Positions 46,931-58,664 of a DNA stretch of 64,000 nucleotides are shown here, one piece after another; the first letter of the stretch is position 1, and every line of letters begins with the position of its first letter. The notes below the pieces were generated by a model that was given only the letters and a program-made list of their open reading frames with translations, was not told the DNA's origin and searched no databases. The DNA is from Pseudisothecium myosuroides. Its lineage: Eukaryota; Streptophyta; Bryopsida; Hypnales; Lembophyllaceae. The DNA lies in assembly GCA_951799445.1 (NCBI GenBank), contig OX637287.1, positions 17,546,224-17,610,223 on the forward strand, in the 5' to 3' direction. Both the position numbers and the translations under genes were made by a program.

Positions 46931-48344
46931 CCCAGTAGTGCTTTTGATTTCAACACTGATGGTCAACAAGGTCGTTGATACAATCAATCTACTCCTAGAA
47001 TAAAGTTGCTTTTCTCTTGGGTGTAAATGAAAAGAACGTGTGGTAGAGTTTTGTATTCAACTAAGTGTGCAATCCAATCATAGATAGAGGTGCCCAATCA
47101 AGATATACAATTAATTGAGACACCACAAAATTTTGCACAATAAGTAAATTAATATCAATTTGAAAATGTATACAATCTTAACTCCTAAGTGCTCAATCAT
47201 TCATTGGGTGGATGAGGGATGTTCTAAAAAATGCTCTTCTATTTAGGAAATTTCATTTTCAAAATATATCAATGGAAAGAAAGAAGAAATGCTATTCATA
47301 AATCAATGATAAAGCTACTTGTTAAAGGAATTTCAATTATTTATTGGAAATATTTAAAGAAATACTATTTTATTATCTGTAGGTCAAACACTTAGAAGTT
47401 AACAATAAAGTAAACATGTTTTTAGAAATCAGTGTGTTAAGTGAGACTTTGCAATCAATTGTTGTTCAAGGCCCACACCAAATTCCTATTAATTCATCTC
47501 AAACTTTTTTCAAAATTGATTTCATACTCCGATGTATAGACGCTACTTAAATGCTTCACTATTTTGCACGGCTTTTATATCAACTATGTATTATTAGAAA
47601 TATTTGTAATTTTGTGTAAAAATTACAACTTTAAGAAAATAATTTAGGATAGGGATTTTAAAAATTCTTTTAAACTTTTCATTTTATTTGTTTTTCAAAA
47701 TTAGAAATCCCCATTAAATAATGAATGTAGCATATATTAATATGATTTTAAATTGTAGAAGTCATACAATGATGACAAGAGTCTTGTTTTTTGATGTAGG
47801 ATTAGATTGATAGTGCCATAATTAGTTGGTGGTCAAGCTTAGTAATGCTCAACTTGTTTCTCTCTCTCTTTCAAAGTGTTAAAATTGCTAAGAAGTGGCA
47901 AATGAAATAATGACCCTATTCCAAAGTTGACGTGTATTTGAAATAAAGTATATATGAGGCACATGCCTTGTACAATTCTACACTAAGAAATGACAAAAGG
48001 AAAAAATTCTCTTCCTTTTTTTAAATACTTAAAAAAAAAAAAAATCTAATTGCAACTTCCTATGAATTAAATACTTCCTATGAAGATTTCCCATGATTAC
48101 TTTGGAAACAAAATAGAAAAGGACATCCATTCATTCAAGCTCTGGATAGACTACCTTGGTGATAGGCCTTATCCTTTCAAGTGTTAGTACCACATATATA
48201 TTTACCGCATAGGAAGAGGTAACCCACAAAACGATTAGCACACAAAGTACTACCACTCATACCATCTACTTGTGGTTTTTTTTTTAAAAGGCCACAATAT
48301 CCACTCATGGCAAGCTCATAAAAAAGAGCTAAATGTATGTATTA
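46931..48344. other. AT-rich spacer, no gene seen
   Basis: There are no frames above 60 codons with recognisable content and no clear inverted repeats. Confidence 0.5.
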
Positions 48345-48764
48345 AGGTAGGAGGCTCGAATTCTGAGGGTCATTTAGAACCGCCATGTAGACTCGCCTGG
48401 AATGAACATGAGGTGGTCTTTAAATGGACCTTCTATAGTCATTGAATGGATCAATAAAAAAATTACTACGTATTATTTATTGCAAGAGCCAATCATTGTC
48501 TTGCTTTCCCCATTTCTCTCTAGAAGTTGTAGGTGAACGATTTATGGAAGACCTAGGGTCATAAATAGGGACCTATGACACATCTTCTTTTTTGAAAATT
48601 CATAAGTAATTAAAAAATGCTTCAAAAAATACGAAATGACTTGTGTTACAATCAGAACCTATTTCTCTTTGTCTGGAAAATGAGCAAAAAATAATCCCAT
48701 CCAAAAAAACCACATGAAAAAGGCGGACCAGTCCTTAGATGCTTGTTTTTAGAGCCTCCTACCT
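48345..48764. mobile_element. AGGTAGGAGG-family MITE, copy 1
   Basis: The ends AGGTAGGAGGCTC and (inverted) AGGTAGGAGGCTCTAAAA are flanked by TA on both sides. Non-coding, with the family's internal block. Confidence 0.78.
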
Positions 48765-48845
48765 TACTGTCCTACTAAGCTAGTGGCTGGACCTCCACTA
48801 CCTGTCATGGTTGCTCCAAATATAAATTTTGGAAAACTATAGTTA

Positions 48846-49150
48846 AGGTAAGAGGCTGTAGAACGGAGCGGGCATTAAAACTGAACATGACTCAGAGGTA
48901 CATTTTGCTTTCTTCAATGTACCACCTATGCACATTTCAGGAGGTGCTCGCTTTTGATGACCACAAATGACCACTTTTTTCCAACTTCAAAAATTTGTAA
49001 CTAATTCCACAAAGGTCCAAAAAATATGAAACGACTTGGGTTAGATTTCAGTTCCACTTGTCTTTCAAGGAAAATTTACTGAAAAATATTTCAAGATGTT
49101 TTACCTCCCCAAAATTCAGTTTCATCGCTTAGTTTCTGGACCTCCTACCT
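48846..49150. mobile_element. AGGTAGGAGG-family MITE, copy 2
   Basis: The left end is AGGTAAGAGGCTG, the right end inverted AGGTAGGAGGTCCAGAAAC, with TA on both sides. Its interior reads CTAAGCGATGAAACTG (on the reverse strand), the uninterrupted version of the site occupied in copy 3. Confidence 0.78.
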
Positions 49151-49308
49151 TATATGATGATTGAGTGACAAGCACTACTGGAACTGAATCTTAAATCCAC
49201 ATCATTCACGTACATGGCCATGTACTTTGGCTGCGAGAAAATTGAAGCCTCAACTTTCTTTCTTCGCTCTTGTGCATAAGGTAGGAGGTCCACAAAGCGA
49301 CCATTTAA

Positions 49309-50924
49309 TCCGTAAATGCCCAAGGCACCAAAATTTGGTGTCATCAATACTTTGAAGTTATATAAAACCTAACCAAGTTGCTATTTTTAGTAGTTTATAT
49401 TTTTGTAAAATTCTTTTTGAAGTCTAGTTTTAGCATCAAAAATCCAATTTTGAAAATGATTGATTATGATTTTTCTATTCAAGATTTTGTGCAAGGGTAC
49501 CCATTGTAATCTTGCCTTTCTGTAGTGTTGAGGGTTTTTGTTGTTTATTTTCAAATACACTAGATCTTGGAGAAAAAATTGCATTAGAAACTCATTTAAA
49601 AAAATTGTAGAGTAGATTTTGAGAAGCCATAAATTGATTGGGGTTATGCATGTTAGGTTCTTTAACCCCTCACCGCCCAAGGGGCTCAAAAGTGTCCTCA
49701 CACAATTTCAAGTCCAATTCAAAGTATTGTAACTTTTGCATCCGATGTTCAAATTCAATAAAACTTGTTGAGAAATTTGCACCTTCTCTTCTAGTTTGTG
49801 TGGTAAAATTTTCAGATCAATCCAAGAGGTAATAATTTTTTTTGGAAGCCAATCGAAGTTCACAAGTTCAATTTGATTCACCAAAGTGCAATTCATGGCT
49901 ACAACTTCGGGGGCTTATATCTCTTTCATCCGTTGTTAGATTTCAATAAAAATTTGTTGGATTATATTCCCCTTGAAGTCTAGTTATTGTGGTAAAATTT
50001 TCACGTCAATCCAAGTTGTTTTGAATGTTTGGGAGCAATTCGAAATTCAAAATCCCGGCATTCTTGGACTACAGTGAACTTCGGCGGCTTGTATCTGCTT
50101 CATACAGTGTCCGTTTCCAATAAATTTTTTTGATAAAGTTTTGCATACTAGTCTAGTTTGTGTGGCTAAAATTTCATATCAATCCAAGAAGTTATGAATG
50201 ACTGAGAAGCATTTTAGTAGAAGGAGGTTCAGCCTCGTCTGTGTTTTCTGCAACTTTTCTTGCCTATTTTTTGACATTTGCAAGCTATTTTGCAAGCACA
50301 TTGAGTCAATTGATTTAATTTTTTTTTCATCAATGTGTTTGTATGCTGGTTTTGAATCACTTTATAGTTTAAAGTTCTTTCATTTGATTAGGTTTAGAAA
50401 TCAAATTTCGCCTCTAAATGTGTTTTTAGGAAAATTTCAGCATCCTTTTTCAACACTAAAACATTATAATCTCGCAATCTATCCGGTCAAATGACTTCAA
50501 ATTTGATTCGAATAATTTAGAACATGTACACTACAAGATTGTACGGTTAAGATCTCTATAGCTTGGTGACATTTAGATCTATATTACTTCAAAAGCACTG
50601 ATGTTTTTGAACCCAAAACGGCCTTGGGCGGTGAGGGGTTAACCTCATATTTTTTTGGTCACAAACTTTTTAGATTTGACTCATGAAAAAAGGATTGAAA
50701 GAATTTCTTAGTTTTAACACCCTCATGATCAAACATTATGATCTTTCAATCCATAAGTGATATTGCAGTTTTTTATTTTCCATTGTGATCTCTAGCATGT
50801 CTAGTTTGAATTTGTATGGTTACAATTCAAAAAAAATTGATACATCTTATCAAAATGTTGGCTTTTTGTTCAATTTAGAGCAAATTTCTAGACGCTCAAA
50901 GAAGGCCTTGGGCATTTTAGTAGT
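49309..50924. mobile_element. TTAA-flanked element K (1616 bp), containing copy E
   Basis: TTAA at 49305-49308 and 50925-50928 bounds it. The ends are TCCGTAAATGCCCAAGGC and, inverted right, CTACTAAAATGCCCAAGGC. The host MITE reads ...CCAT-TTAA-[K]-TTAA-GCGTTG; its sister at 51310 reads ...TCAT-CTAA-GCGTTG, the empty site. No transposase frame is seen. Confidence 0.82.
49666..50638. mobile_element. TTAA-flanked element, copy E (973 bp)
   Basis: Perfect TIRs CCCCTCACCGCCCAAGG are flanked by TTAA on both sides (49662-49665, 50639-50642). The interior has a four-fold internal pattern: CTTCGG.GGCTT.TATCT, AAATTTTCA.ATCAATCCAAG and TTTCAATAAA recur at roughly 120-bp steps between 49710 and 50210. 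It is nested in element K. Non-coding. Confidence 0.85.
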
Positions 50925-51309
50925 TAAGCGTTGAAACTGAATTTTGGGGAGGTAAAACATCTTGAAATATTTTTTAGTAATTTTTCCTTGAAAGACAAGT
51001 GGAATTGACATCTAACCCAAGTCGTTTCATATTTTTTTGGACCTTTGTGGAATTAGTTACAAATTTTTGAAGTTGGAAAAAAGTGGTCATTTGTGGTCGT
51101 CAAAAGCGACCACCTCCTGAAATGTGCATAGTTGGTACATTGAAGAAAGCAAAATGTACCTGTAAGTCATGTTTGCTTTTAATGCCCGGTCGGAGTTTGA
51201 GCCTCCTACCTTACTGAGTGTTTCCACACTGAGTATGGATACTGGAGATTTGTTGCTATTGAGTGTTGCATTGAAAACCTCATGCTGATGAATGTTGGGC
51301 TCAGTACAA

Positions 51310-51623
51310 AGGTAGGAGGTCCATAAAGCGATCATCTAAGCGTTGAGACTGAATTTTGGGGAGGTAAATCATCTTGAAATATTTTTCAGTAAATTTCCTT
51401 GAAAGACAAGAGAAAATGACATCTAACCCAAGTTGTTTCATATTTTTTGGAGCTTTGAAGAATTAGTTATGAAATTTTGAAGTTGAAATGCCATAGGTCT
51501 CTAAAAGCAACCACCTCCTAGAATGTACACCATTTTTGCATTTTGGTAAATTGGAGAAAGCAGAATGTACCTCTATGTCATGTTTGGTTCAAAATGCCCG
51601 ATCGGAGTTCGAGCCTCCTACCT
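51310..51623. mobile_element. AGGTAGGAGG-family MITE, copy 4 (empty-site reference)
   Basis: The ends AGGTAGGAGGTCC and inverted AGGTAGGAGGCTCGAAC are present; TA is at the right, with AA at the left. It carries the uninterrupted TCATCTAAGCGTTGAG at 51333-51348. Confidence 0.78.
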
Positions 51624-54199
51624 TATGTGATGCTACATCAATTTTTTGGTGGGAGGAATAGTGCAGCGGAATGTGAGAAAGTTATTGGATACACATTTCA
51701 AGTGTTAGAATTCAAGAGATGCTGTGCTCAGTCTAACAACACTCCAATTAGACTTCATTGAGAGACACCATGGCTGATAAGGTTTGACATGGGAGATGAC
51801 ATCATTTTTCAATGGCTTTTTTATTTGCATCCATCTTGCTTTATTAAATTTCTTAGGTTTGCAAAAAAGATAACAATTGGCCCTTGGCTGAAGACACCTC
51901 GCATATGACCTAAAACTAACCACATATTCATTTTGTGGCCATGCGTGCAGGTGAGGCCAAGACCCTCAAGCTTTAAGCTTTTTTACAAAGACCCCCAAGA
52001 ATTACTTCTCAAGTTTACTCTAAATTTTTTGCTATTTTTGCTACTTTAAGTGTAATGACATTTTGCAAATACAATTCTTTCTTTGTTTTCTATTTATAGG
52101 AAGGTGATGAATTTATTTTGATGTTAGGTAAATGAGGCACAATGATCCTACCCTCCCACTAGCCTTTTTAAAATTGGCTAAATTTCGAAGCAATTCACCA
52201 TCCAATGACATGCTTCAATTTTTCTACTAGTAATTAAATGCAAGGTAAAAAAAGTCTTTAATAGCTAGATTGCTAGTATTTGGTGGAGTAGGATGCTAGT
52301 ATTTCCTTGTTGGCAGTCACAGTGTTATAGCCATATCAGAGTCATTAGATGATCTTTGTTCAATACCCATTCTTGATTGATAGCCAGTATTTCATTAATC
52401 CTAGCTGTCAAAGTTAGATATTATTGCCAACACTCTCTGTCATATGTGTAGTTGTAGTCAAACTCAATTGTACTTCACTGTGTCCTTGCCAGCAAAAAAA
52501 TCCAAATATAGGAGGCCTATCTATCGCCACGATACTTTTGTACGAGAGATTCTTCTGGAGCCAATATTCTCCTTGTAGCGTGGGAGATGTAGCCTAGCTA
52601 ACTTCTCATGCAATTCATATTTTATACTTTTTGTTGTCTTCAACATGGAGCGGTGGAGTTCTTTACTTCTTTTAAACCTTGGCGCCAAAGATATGTCATG
52701 GTCACGTACTTGACCTCCACAGCTCTACTTTGACCAAAGTATCACGATTAGAGGACAAAGAATATCAGACCTACGAAACAAGATCAAGAAGATTGATTGC
52801 AAAATCCAAGTTGAGTTTGATTACTTTGATGGTGCATACTGGATTGAATCATGGACTCTTGCAAATCGAGAAGGGAGAAGAAACATCTACACCGTTACCT
52901 GTAAACTTTCAAAGTATATATTGAAGTGAGAATTCCATCACTTTCTCTTTACTTGCAATTTGCATATAGTGCCCAGATGCCCATGCATAAGTTGTAGAAC
53001 TTGTATGGAGCTTGATTCCCAATTTTTGCAAGTGACCAAAGAACTAAAAATATTGCGACAGCTGGTGAAATACAGGTGAAAATACCATACTTTTGTATTT
53101 TGGAAATGTATAGTTGAGGCCTTGAGGGTGATCGACACCAAATCTTGGATGCCTCTAACGGGAGCATTATCATGAATCTTAGACTATTGTAACATGGATC
53201 TTGTGTTCTTCAATATTACATTATTTTATTCAACTTGTAGGTGTAGTTTTTTATTCGAACATCGTTCATATTCATCCATTTTCTTGTCAGATAGTCTACA
53301 CTCTACAAGGAGTGTCTACCTGTTTGATGATCTTCTAGTAGTTTTGAATTGATATTATGACTATGATCTAGACTTCTTTACATTTTTGAATGTTTGTAAT
53401 TTTGTATGTAGTACCAAAGTCAAGATGGGAAAATTTGTTTATAGTGGAAGGACTTGAGGGAGTGGTAGCAAAAGTGCAGGATGTGTCAACGGTAGTAGAG
53501 GTGGAAGTGCTGCTAGAGGCGCCTTGATTGAAAGTGCTAGTGGTGATGCTCCAAACAATGCTAGCTTCAAGGACGCAATGGCTAAAAGCAAAGACTTTGT
53601 TATAATTCCTATCCAAGCTAGAAAAGAGCCGAGAACTGAAAAAGGGAAGGAAGTGGCAACTTTGAGGCCAAGAACTTGCACATGATTGCTTTTGTACTAT
53701 TTCAACAAGAGTTAGAATTCTTTGGACACTGTGCCACTTGACACGGTTTCAGTAGTAGCTATGCCCCCAAATTTACAACGCTTGTCTCAGATAATGACCG
53801 ACCTCTTTAGACGAAGGCAAGAACAAAGGCCAAGACCGAGATAAATGTCCTTAAGAATTGGCTCCCTCAGGTGAGATGAAGGTGGTTTCCCAACTTGCAT
53901 GCCATGGCTTCCTAGTCATACTAGCTGTAAGGATAAAGAACACATGCTAGAGACTTCAAAGTCCAAAGCGAAAGGAAAAGAGAACATACCTGAAGACTTG
54001 TTAGTTCACGTACCCATATCCATGAATGTTGATATTGCCGAGGGTGCTTAAGTATTTGTAAATTGCTCTAATAAAGAAATGTTGATTGTTATTAGTGGAG
54101 ATGACGCAAACGAGTTGCAGAAATGAGAAGCCAAGGTGACGCCCGTACCAAAACCTATTCTTTGGCATTAACAATATGAAGCATCCAGGCACTTTCAAA
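51624..54199. other. No gene confidently recognised
   Basis: The plus frame 52679-52924 (81 codons, MAPKICHGHVLDLHSSTLTK...) and frames near 53420-53690 could be decayed transposon coding sequence upstream of the hAT pseudogene, since their strand agrees. I cannot assign them. Confidence 0.4.
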
Positions 54200-57070
54200 A
54201 CACGTGGCCAACCAAGTTGCCATGGGCTGAGATGGTAGTTGGAGGTGACAATTACATCTGCCAGGTCAAATGTCTCATTTTCTCAGCCGTACAACGCCAC
54301 ATTAAACTCCTACTTCTAAAATGGGATACACTCACAAAGCATGCAAGCTGCCGAATTGTAGACCGTGACATACCAAGCATGGCCAAAAGAGGAGAGTACT
54401 ACTATTCCCGAAATTGTGTACATGCTAAAAATGCGATACTATATGCATCTCGAAGGCCCCAAAAATTTGCTAAGATGACATGGAACAATGTTGGAGAGCG
54501 TTCTTGTAAGTATGCCTAGTTCACAATCGTATTCCATATACTTGCAGAAGGTCGGCCAAAAGTTGAATACGAGTCTTTGAACTCACTTTTTAGCTTCTTG
54601 CAGGTCCGCCATCTTTCGAAGAAGCACTAGTCTAACAACTTGGTTAGGCAATGGTTGAAGTGTTGTATACTTTGGTAAAGACAAAACTGGCGGAGATTTT
54701 AGCAAATGCACAGTTCTTTGCGATTACCTACAATGAAGCCATGAGCGTTGACAACCAATCATATCTCAGCATACACATCTACACCATAAAGGATTGGATT
54801 CAACAACTGTACCTTTGAGCATTGAAGTGTTGTGTTGAAGGAGGGTTGGCAAACAACATGAGGGAGGTGGTTGTGAACGCATTGACAAGCAAAGATGCAT
54901 TATCACTCAAAGATATTGCTATGAAGTTTGTTTCCTTTGGCGCCACCGACGTCAACGTCTTCTAGGGACCAAGAACCAATTCGTGTCACTTGGCAACTGA
55001 AAGAAAACCATGCTCCTTAGATGGATGGCAATCACTGCATGTTACATTGCTTTTAGCTTGCTATTGCTACATTGTCTAAGATGGTAGTGGTTTCATTCAT
55101 TGAGGAGACTTTCAATAGCGTCTTCAGCTACTTTAGCCACTCACACAAGCGTCACAATGAGTTTGTAAAGCTGGCGACTATGACAAATTGAAGTCATGAC
55201 AAAATATTGCGACAAGTGAAAACACAATGGATAAGTATGCTAAAGCCGGCAAAGAGAGTGCTTGTACAATATGACATTTAATTATACAAGATGCATCTTG
55301 ATGCACCTATTGTAAAAGCAAAAACAATCCAATCTCGATCTACTTTGCGATGTTGAGACACTACTAGACTTAAGCTGTTTATTGTCGTTGCTAGAAACTC
55401 TGAATAGCATCATCAAGTTCTCTCAGGGACGTAATATCTTTATTTGTGACTTTGTTGGAGTTATATGTGCATACTAGACAAAATTGTTCCAAGATTATTG
55501 TGATCCTAATTTGGCATTCACTAGCCTAGCTTTTTTTGAGTTAAAAGCCCTAGTTGGGTTCACCCATGGTAGGCTCTAGTTCAAAGTGAAGGAAGATTTG
55601 AACACTTATATGATGAAACAATATGTCTTTGTTGTTGGGCAAAGCACAGGTCCAAGACTAGTGGGGCATACGAATTTGTAAGCGAGGCAAAGTGGGTTGA
55701 GATTGTGGATGAAGTGAAGGCGGCATGCAAGAGTAAGCTTCTGACTCTTCTGTTAATATACAAATTCTTAGTATCAAATATGATATTGAAACAACAATGT
55801 TTGAGTTGATAGTTAATGTTTATTTTTTTGCTTTGCAGAAGCAGTAGAAAATGTTTTAGTAGAAATCACCAGCCGATTCTGTGAAGTTCTAGTGATGGAT
55901 GCATTGGGCATGCTTTACTTGCAATATTAGTTGCAAAAGGAGGATTGCGAGCATTTTGATCAACACCTCACAGTTCTGAAGGACCATTAGAGTTGCATAA
56001 TTGATGCTAATACCTCTAAGGAGTTGTTTATTGAATCCATCATCTCATGGGCTTGTCTCAATTATGAGTCTGGCATGTTGAGAATGACGATGCAGAATAA
56101 TGCACTTCTAGTGATGGAGCGCCCCCCTCTGGTCAACCCTTTCACGGCCTTGTAGATGATGTTATCTGGGTGATTGCACGAAACACCTGTACTATTTGTT
56201 GCGTTTTGCAATAGTACTCATGATTTTTTTTGGAGTACTTTAAAATTAGAAAATCGATTTTTTAAAAAACTATAAAATATGGCCAATGTATGCACCTTTA
56301 AGATGAAGGTAACCACCAAAGGAAATTCATTAAAAAATTCTCTGAGTAGGAGAACTAGAATACATATTTTGATGTTTTAATTAGTAGAAAATAGGAAAAA
56401 ACTTAAATAAAAAAATAAAAATTGGCCATTTGTGGCAACTCTATGGAGATGGTCATTCACCAAAAAAAACACTAAAATAATTTTTTACATGCTTCAAAAT
56501 GCTAGTAGAAAGGGACTCAATTTGTGGACTTCTACACCACATAAAATTAAGTATTTTTAGAATTCCTTTGGATGATAGCTACAAGTATACTAGAAGACCA
56601 TTTCTACCAAATTTCAGCTCCAAATTCGTTTTTATGGGTACTAAATAGTACTAAAAAACTCAAAATTGGCATTTGTGACATAATATTGGGGGCTATTATT
56701 AAATAGTAAAACATTTTTTTAAAATTCCAAAAAAATAGACAAGGTGTATAATACGGTCATCAGTACCTTGTCTATAAATTTTGAATCATTTGGAGTCAAA
56801 ACCCAAGAATTATGGCCAAAAAACTAATTAGCACGCGACGTGTGACAAAAAATAGACAAGTGTTTCGTGCAATCACCCATCTGCCAACACAAATTTGGGG
56901 TCATACATCAAGACATTTTTGAAGTTGGCTGAGATTGCTTGTGTACAGGTACTAGTAGGCTTCGTGGAAGATGAACGAACCTTCAGCAACCTTACTTTTA
57001 TCAAGAATAAATTGCAGAATAGGTTGACTGTTAATTTGGAGACTGCCATTGGCATGATTGCATAACCATT
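54200..57070 (+). pseudogene. hAT-superfamily transposase, heavily decayed
   Basis: Pieces of one plant hAT-like transposase appear in order on the plus strand with many stops and shifts. A zinc-finger-like start has CQVKCLIFSAVQRHIKLLLL and KWDTLTKHAS (54260-54360), then YYYSRNCVHAKNAILYASRR (54390-54450). The middle has EETFNSVFSYFSHSHKRHNE, then KILRQVKTQWISMLKPAKRV (about 55100-55260). A weak segment has VSEAKWVEIVDEVKAACK (about 55680). The C-terminal dimerisation domain is FLKLAEIACVQVLVGFVEDE then RTFSNLTFIKNKLQNRL (56905-57040), the best-conserved hAT signature. A 711-bp element interrupts it at 56168. It is dead; terminal repeats of the parent element were not found. Confidence 0.8.
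56168..56878. mobile_element. 711-bp TIR element inserted in the hAT pseudogene
   Basis: The ends GGGTGATTGCACGAAACACC and inverted GGGTGATTGCACGAAACACT are flanked by ATCT on both sides (56164-56167, 56879-56882). Joining the flanks with a single ATCT makes the transposase frame continuous (...ML-SANTNLGSYIKTFLK...), which confirms the boundaries. The superfamily is unassigned; a 4-bp duplication is unusual. Non-coding. Confidence 0.82.
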
Positions 57071-57875
57071 CTTTAGCATAAAAAATTTCCTTTACGGAAC
57101 TGCTTACGTTGCATGGTCCAGCCAGAGTCGCCGCCCATCAAGCCCAAGACTTTGTAGATCATACAAACATGATACTAGGATCACCTAGCAAATGGTAAAC
57201 TATAGGTAGATTAGGATTTCATTTCGCATAATTTGAATGGAACAATGTTCATGAAGCTATTGTATTTTGGAAGTTTGTATAATGAAATGATATACCGTCT
57301 TAAAATCTTGTGTACAGATTGGAGCTTGGACTGATGTTTGTGGAGCTTGGAGCCAAATTACACTTGAATTTATGATATCATTGCCAAGTTTTCTCCTTTG
57401 AATTTTAGTATGTGGCCAAATGAGCCACAAAAATGTTGCAGTAGCAAGCAATATCGGCGGTTTAAAATGGATTGTAGCCAGCATACTTAGGTTTGTCAAA
57501 TTTTGCAATAGCCACTTTCCTACAACACTAGTCTTTCACAGTAAGTGCCAATTGTTTAATCGTGATAAGTTTTAGTATATCCAGACACGAAAATGCAGGC
57601 CAAGGAATATCGCCACCATTTCAAAGATGTTTTTTTCCCAAAAGGAAAGGTTGCCTCCTACCTTGTCACAACAGATGATAAATAGGATGTATGGTATGAC
57701 AAAAACGATTAAAAAATTCTTTAAGGTTGATCTTTCCAAAAAAATGTTGCAATAGTTGTGATGTATTGGGCTACATATAGGCTGATCAAGAAATGTTTAG
57801 AATGGGCCTGTCTTGATGGGTTGATGCCTAGCTCTTTGCTCTCTCTGTGTATACACTGCCCTTTTTGTAGTTGTA
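57071..57875. other. No recognisable gene
   Basis: Short frames only. A motif TTGCCTCCTACCTTGTC near 57650 resembles an isolated end of the AGGTAGGAGG family. Confidence 0.45.
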
Positions 57876-58498
57876 AGGTAGAAGGCTGTTAAATTGTGCG
57901 GGCATTTTGAACCGCCCCTACAAAAGGTCCTAGAATGGTGCATGCGGTTTCAAAAATGAAGCACATTTTTTGAAGATGGTAGATGTAATTGCCAGTGAGT
58001 GATTTAAGAACAATGAGTAGTGCATATCAGCCATTGGTAAGGATCATTCATACTTCTTGAATGCAGATATTCAATAGCTTAACGAAAATTTTGTGAAGCT
58101 GTCAGAAATATTAATAAAATACAATTTACAGTAGGTGCTAACTTAGGAAATAAAGACATCTGTCTATATCCATTTTTGACAATGTAATGAGCCATCATGG
58201 AACTTTCATGAAGATCCCCTGTGCCTTTTCCATCACTTCTTGGATTGACGTGCACCATTCCCAGGCTAGTTTCAGTTCATTACTACAAAACTCTACAAGC
58301 TTCAATAGCGCCCTATGGCCTATGTACTTTCAAAATTCGTATCTAAATCATACCAGGTCAAAAAATTCCAACTAAAATTCCTACGGCTTTCTTCTCCACT
58401 TTTCCATACATCGTAATTTTCTCTTCGACATTGGCGGCAAAGGTTCTCCTACAGATGTGAAAATCTCCTTAGATGTGCGATTCGTGCACCTCCTACCT
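57876..58498. mobile_element. AGGTAGGAGG-family MITE, copy 5 (623 bp)
   Basis: AGGTAGAAGGCTG at the left and inverted AGGTAGGAGGTGC at the right are flanked by TA on both sides. It is longer and more diverged than the others, with no coding frame. Confidence 0.65.
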
Positions 58499-58664
58499 TA
58501 ATTTTTCATTTGGACACAAAAATAAGAGAAAAACTAGTCAAGTCAACCCAACTTCCAAAAACCTATAAGGACTACTAGAAATTTAGTAAATAATAAGAGA
58601 TTCAATAGTCCCATCAATAGTATTGACTTTATCATTTTAGTTAGTTTAAAATTTTAAAAATATA

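Larger units (their letters stand above)
49279..51211. mobile_element. AGGTAGGAGG-family MITE, copy 3, split by a TTAA element
   Basis: The left part 49279-49308 (AGGTAGGAGGTCCACAAAGC) and right part 50925-51211 together make one normal ~317-bp copy flanked by TA. The 1.6 kb between is an inserted TTAA-flanked element. Confidence 0.8.
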
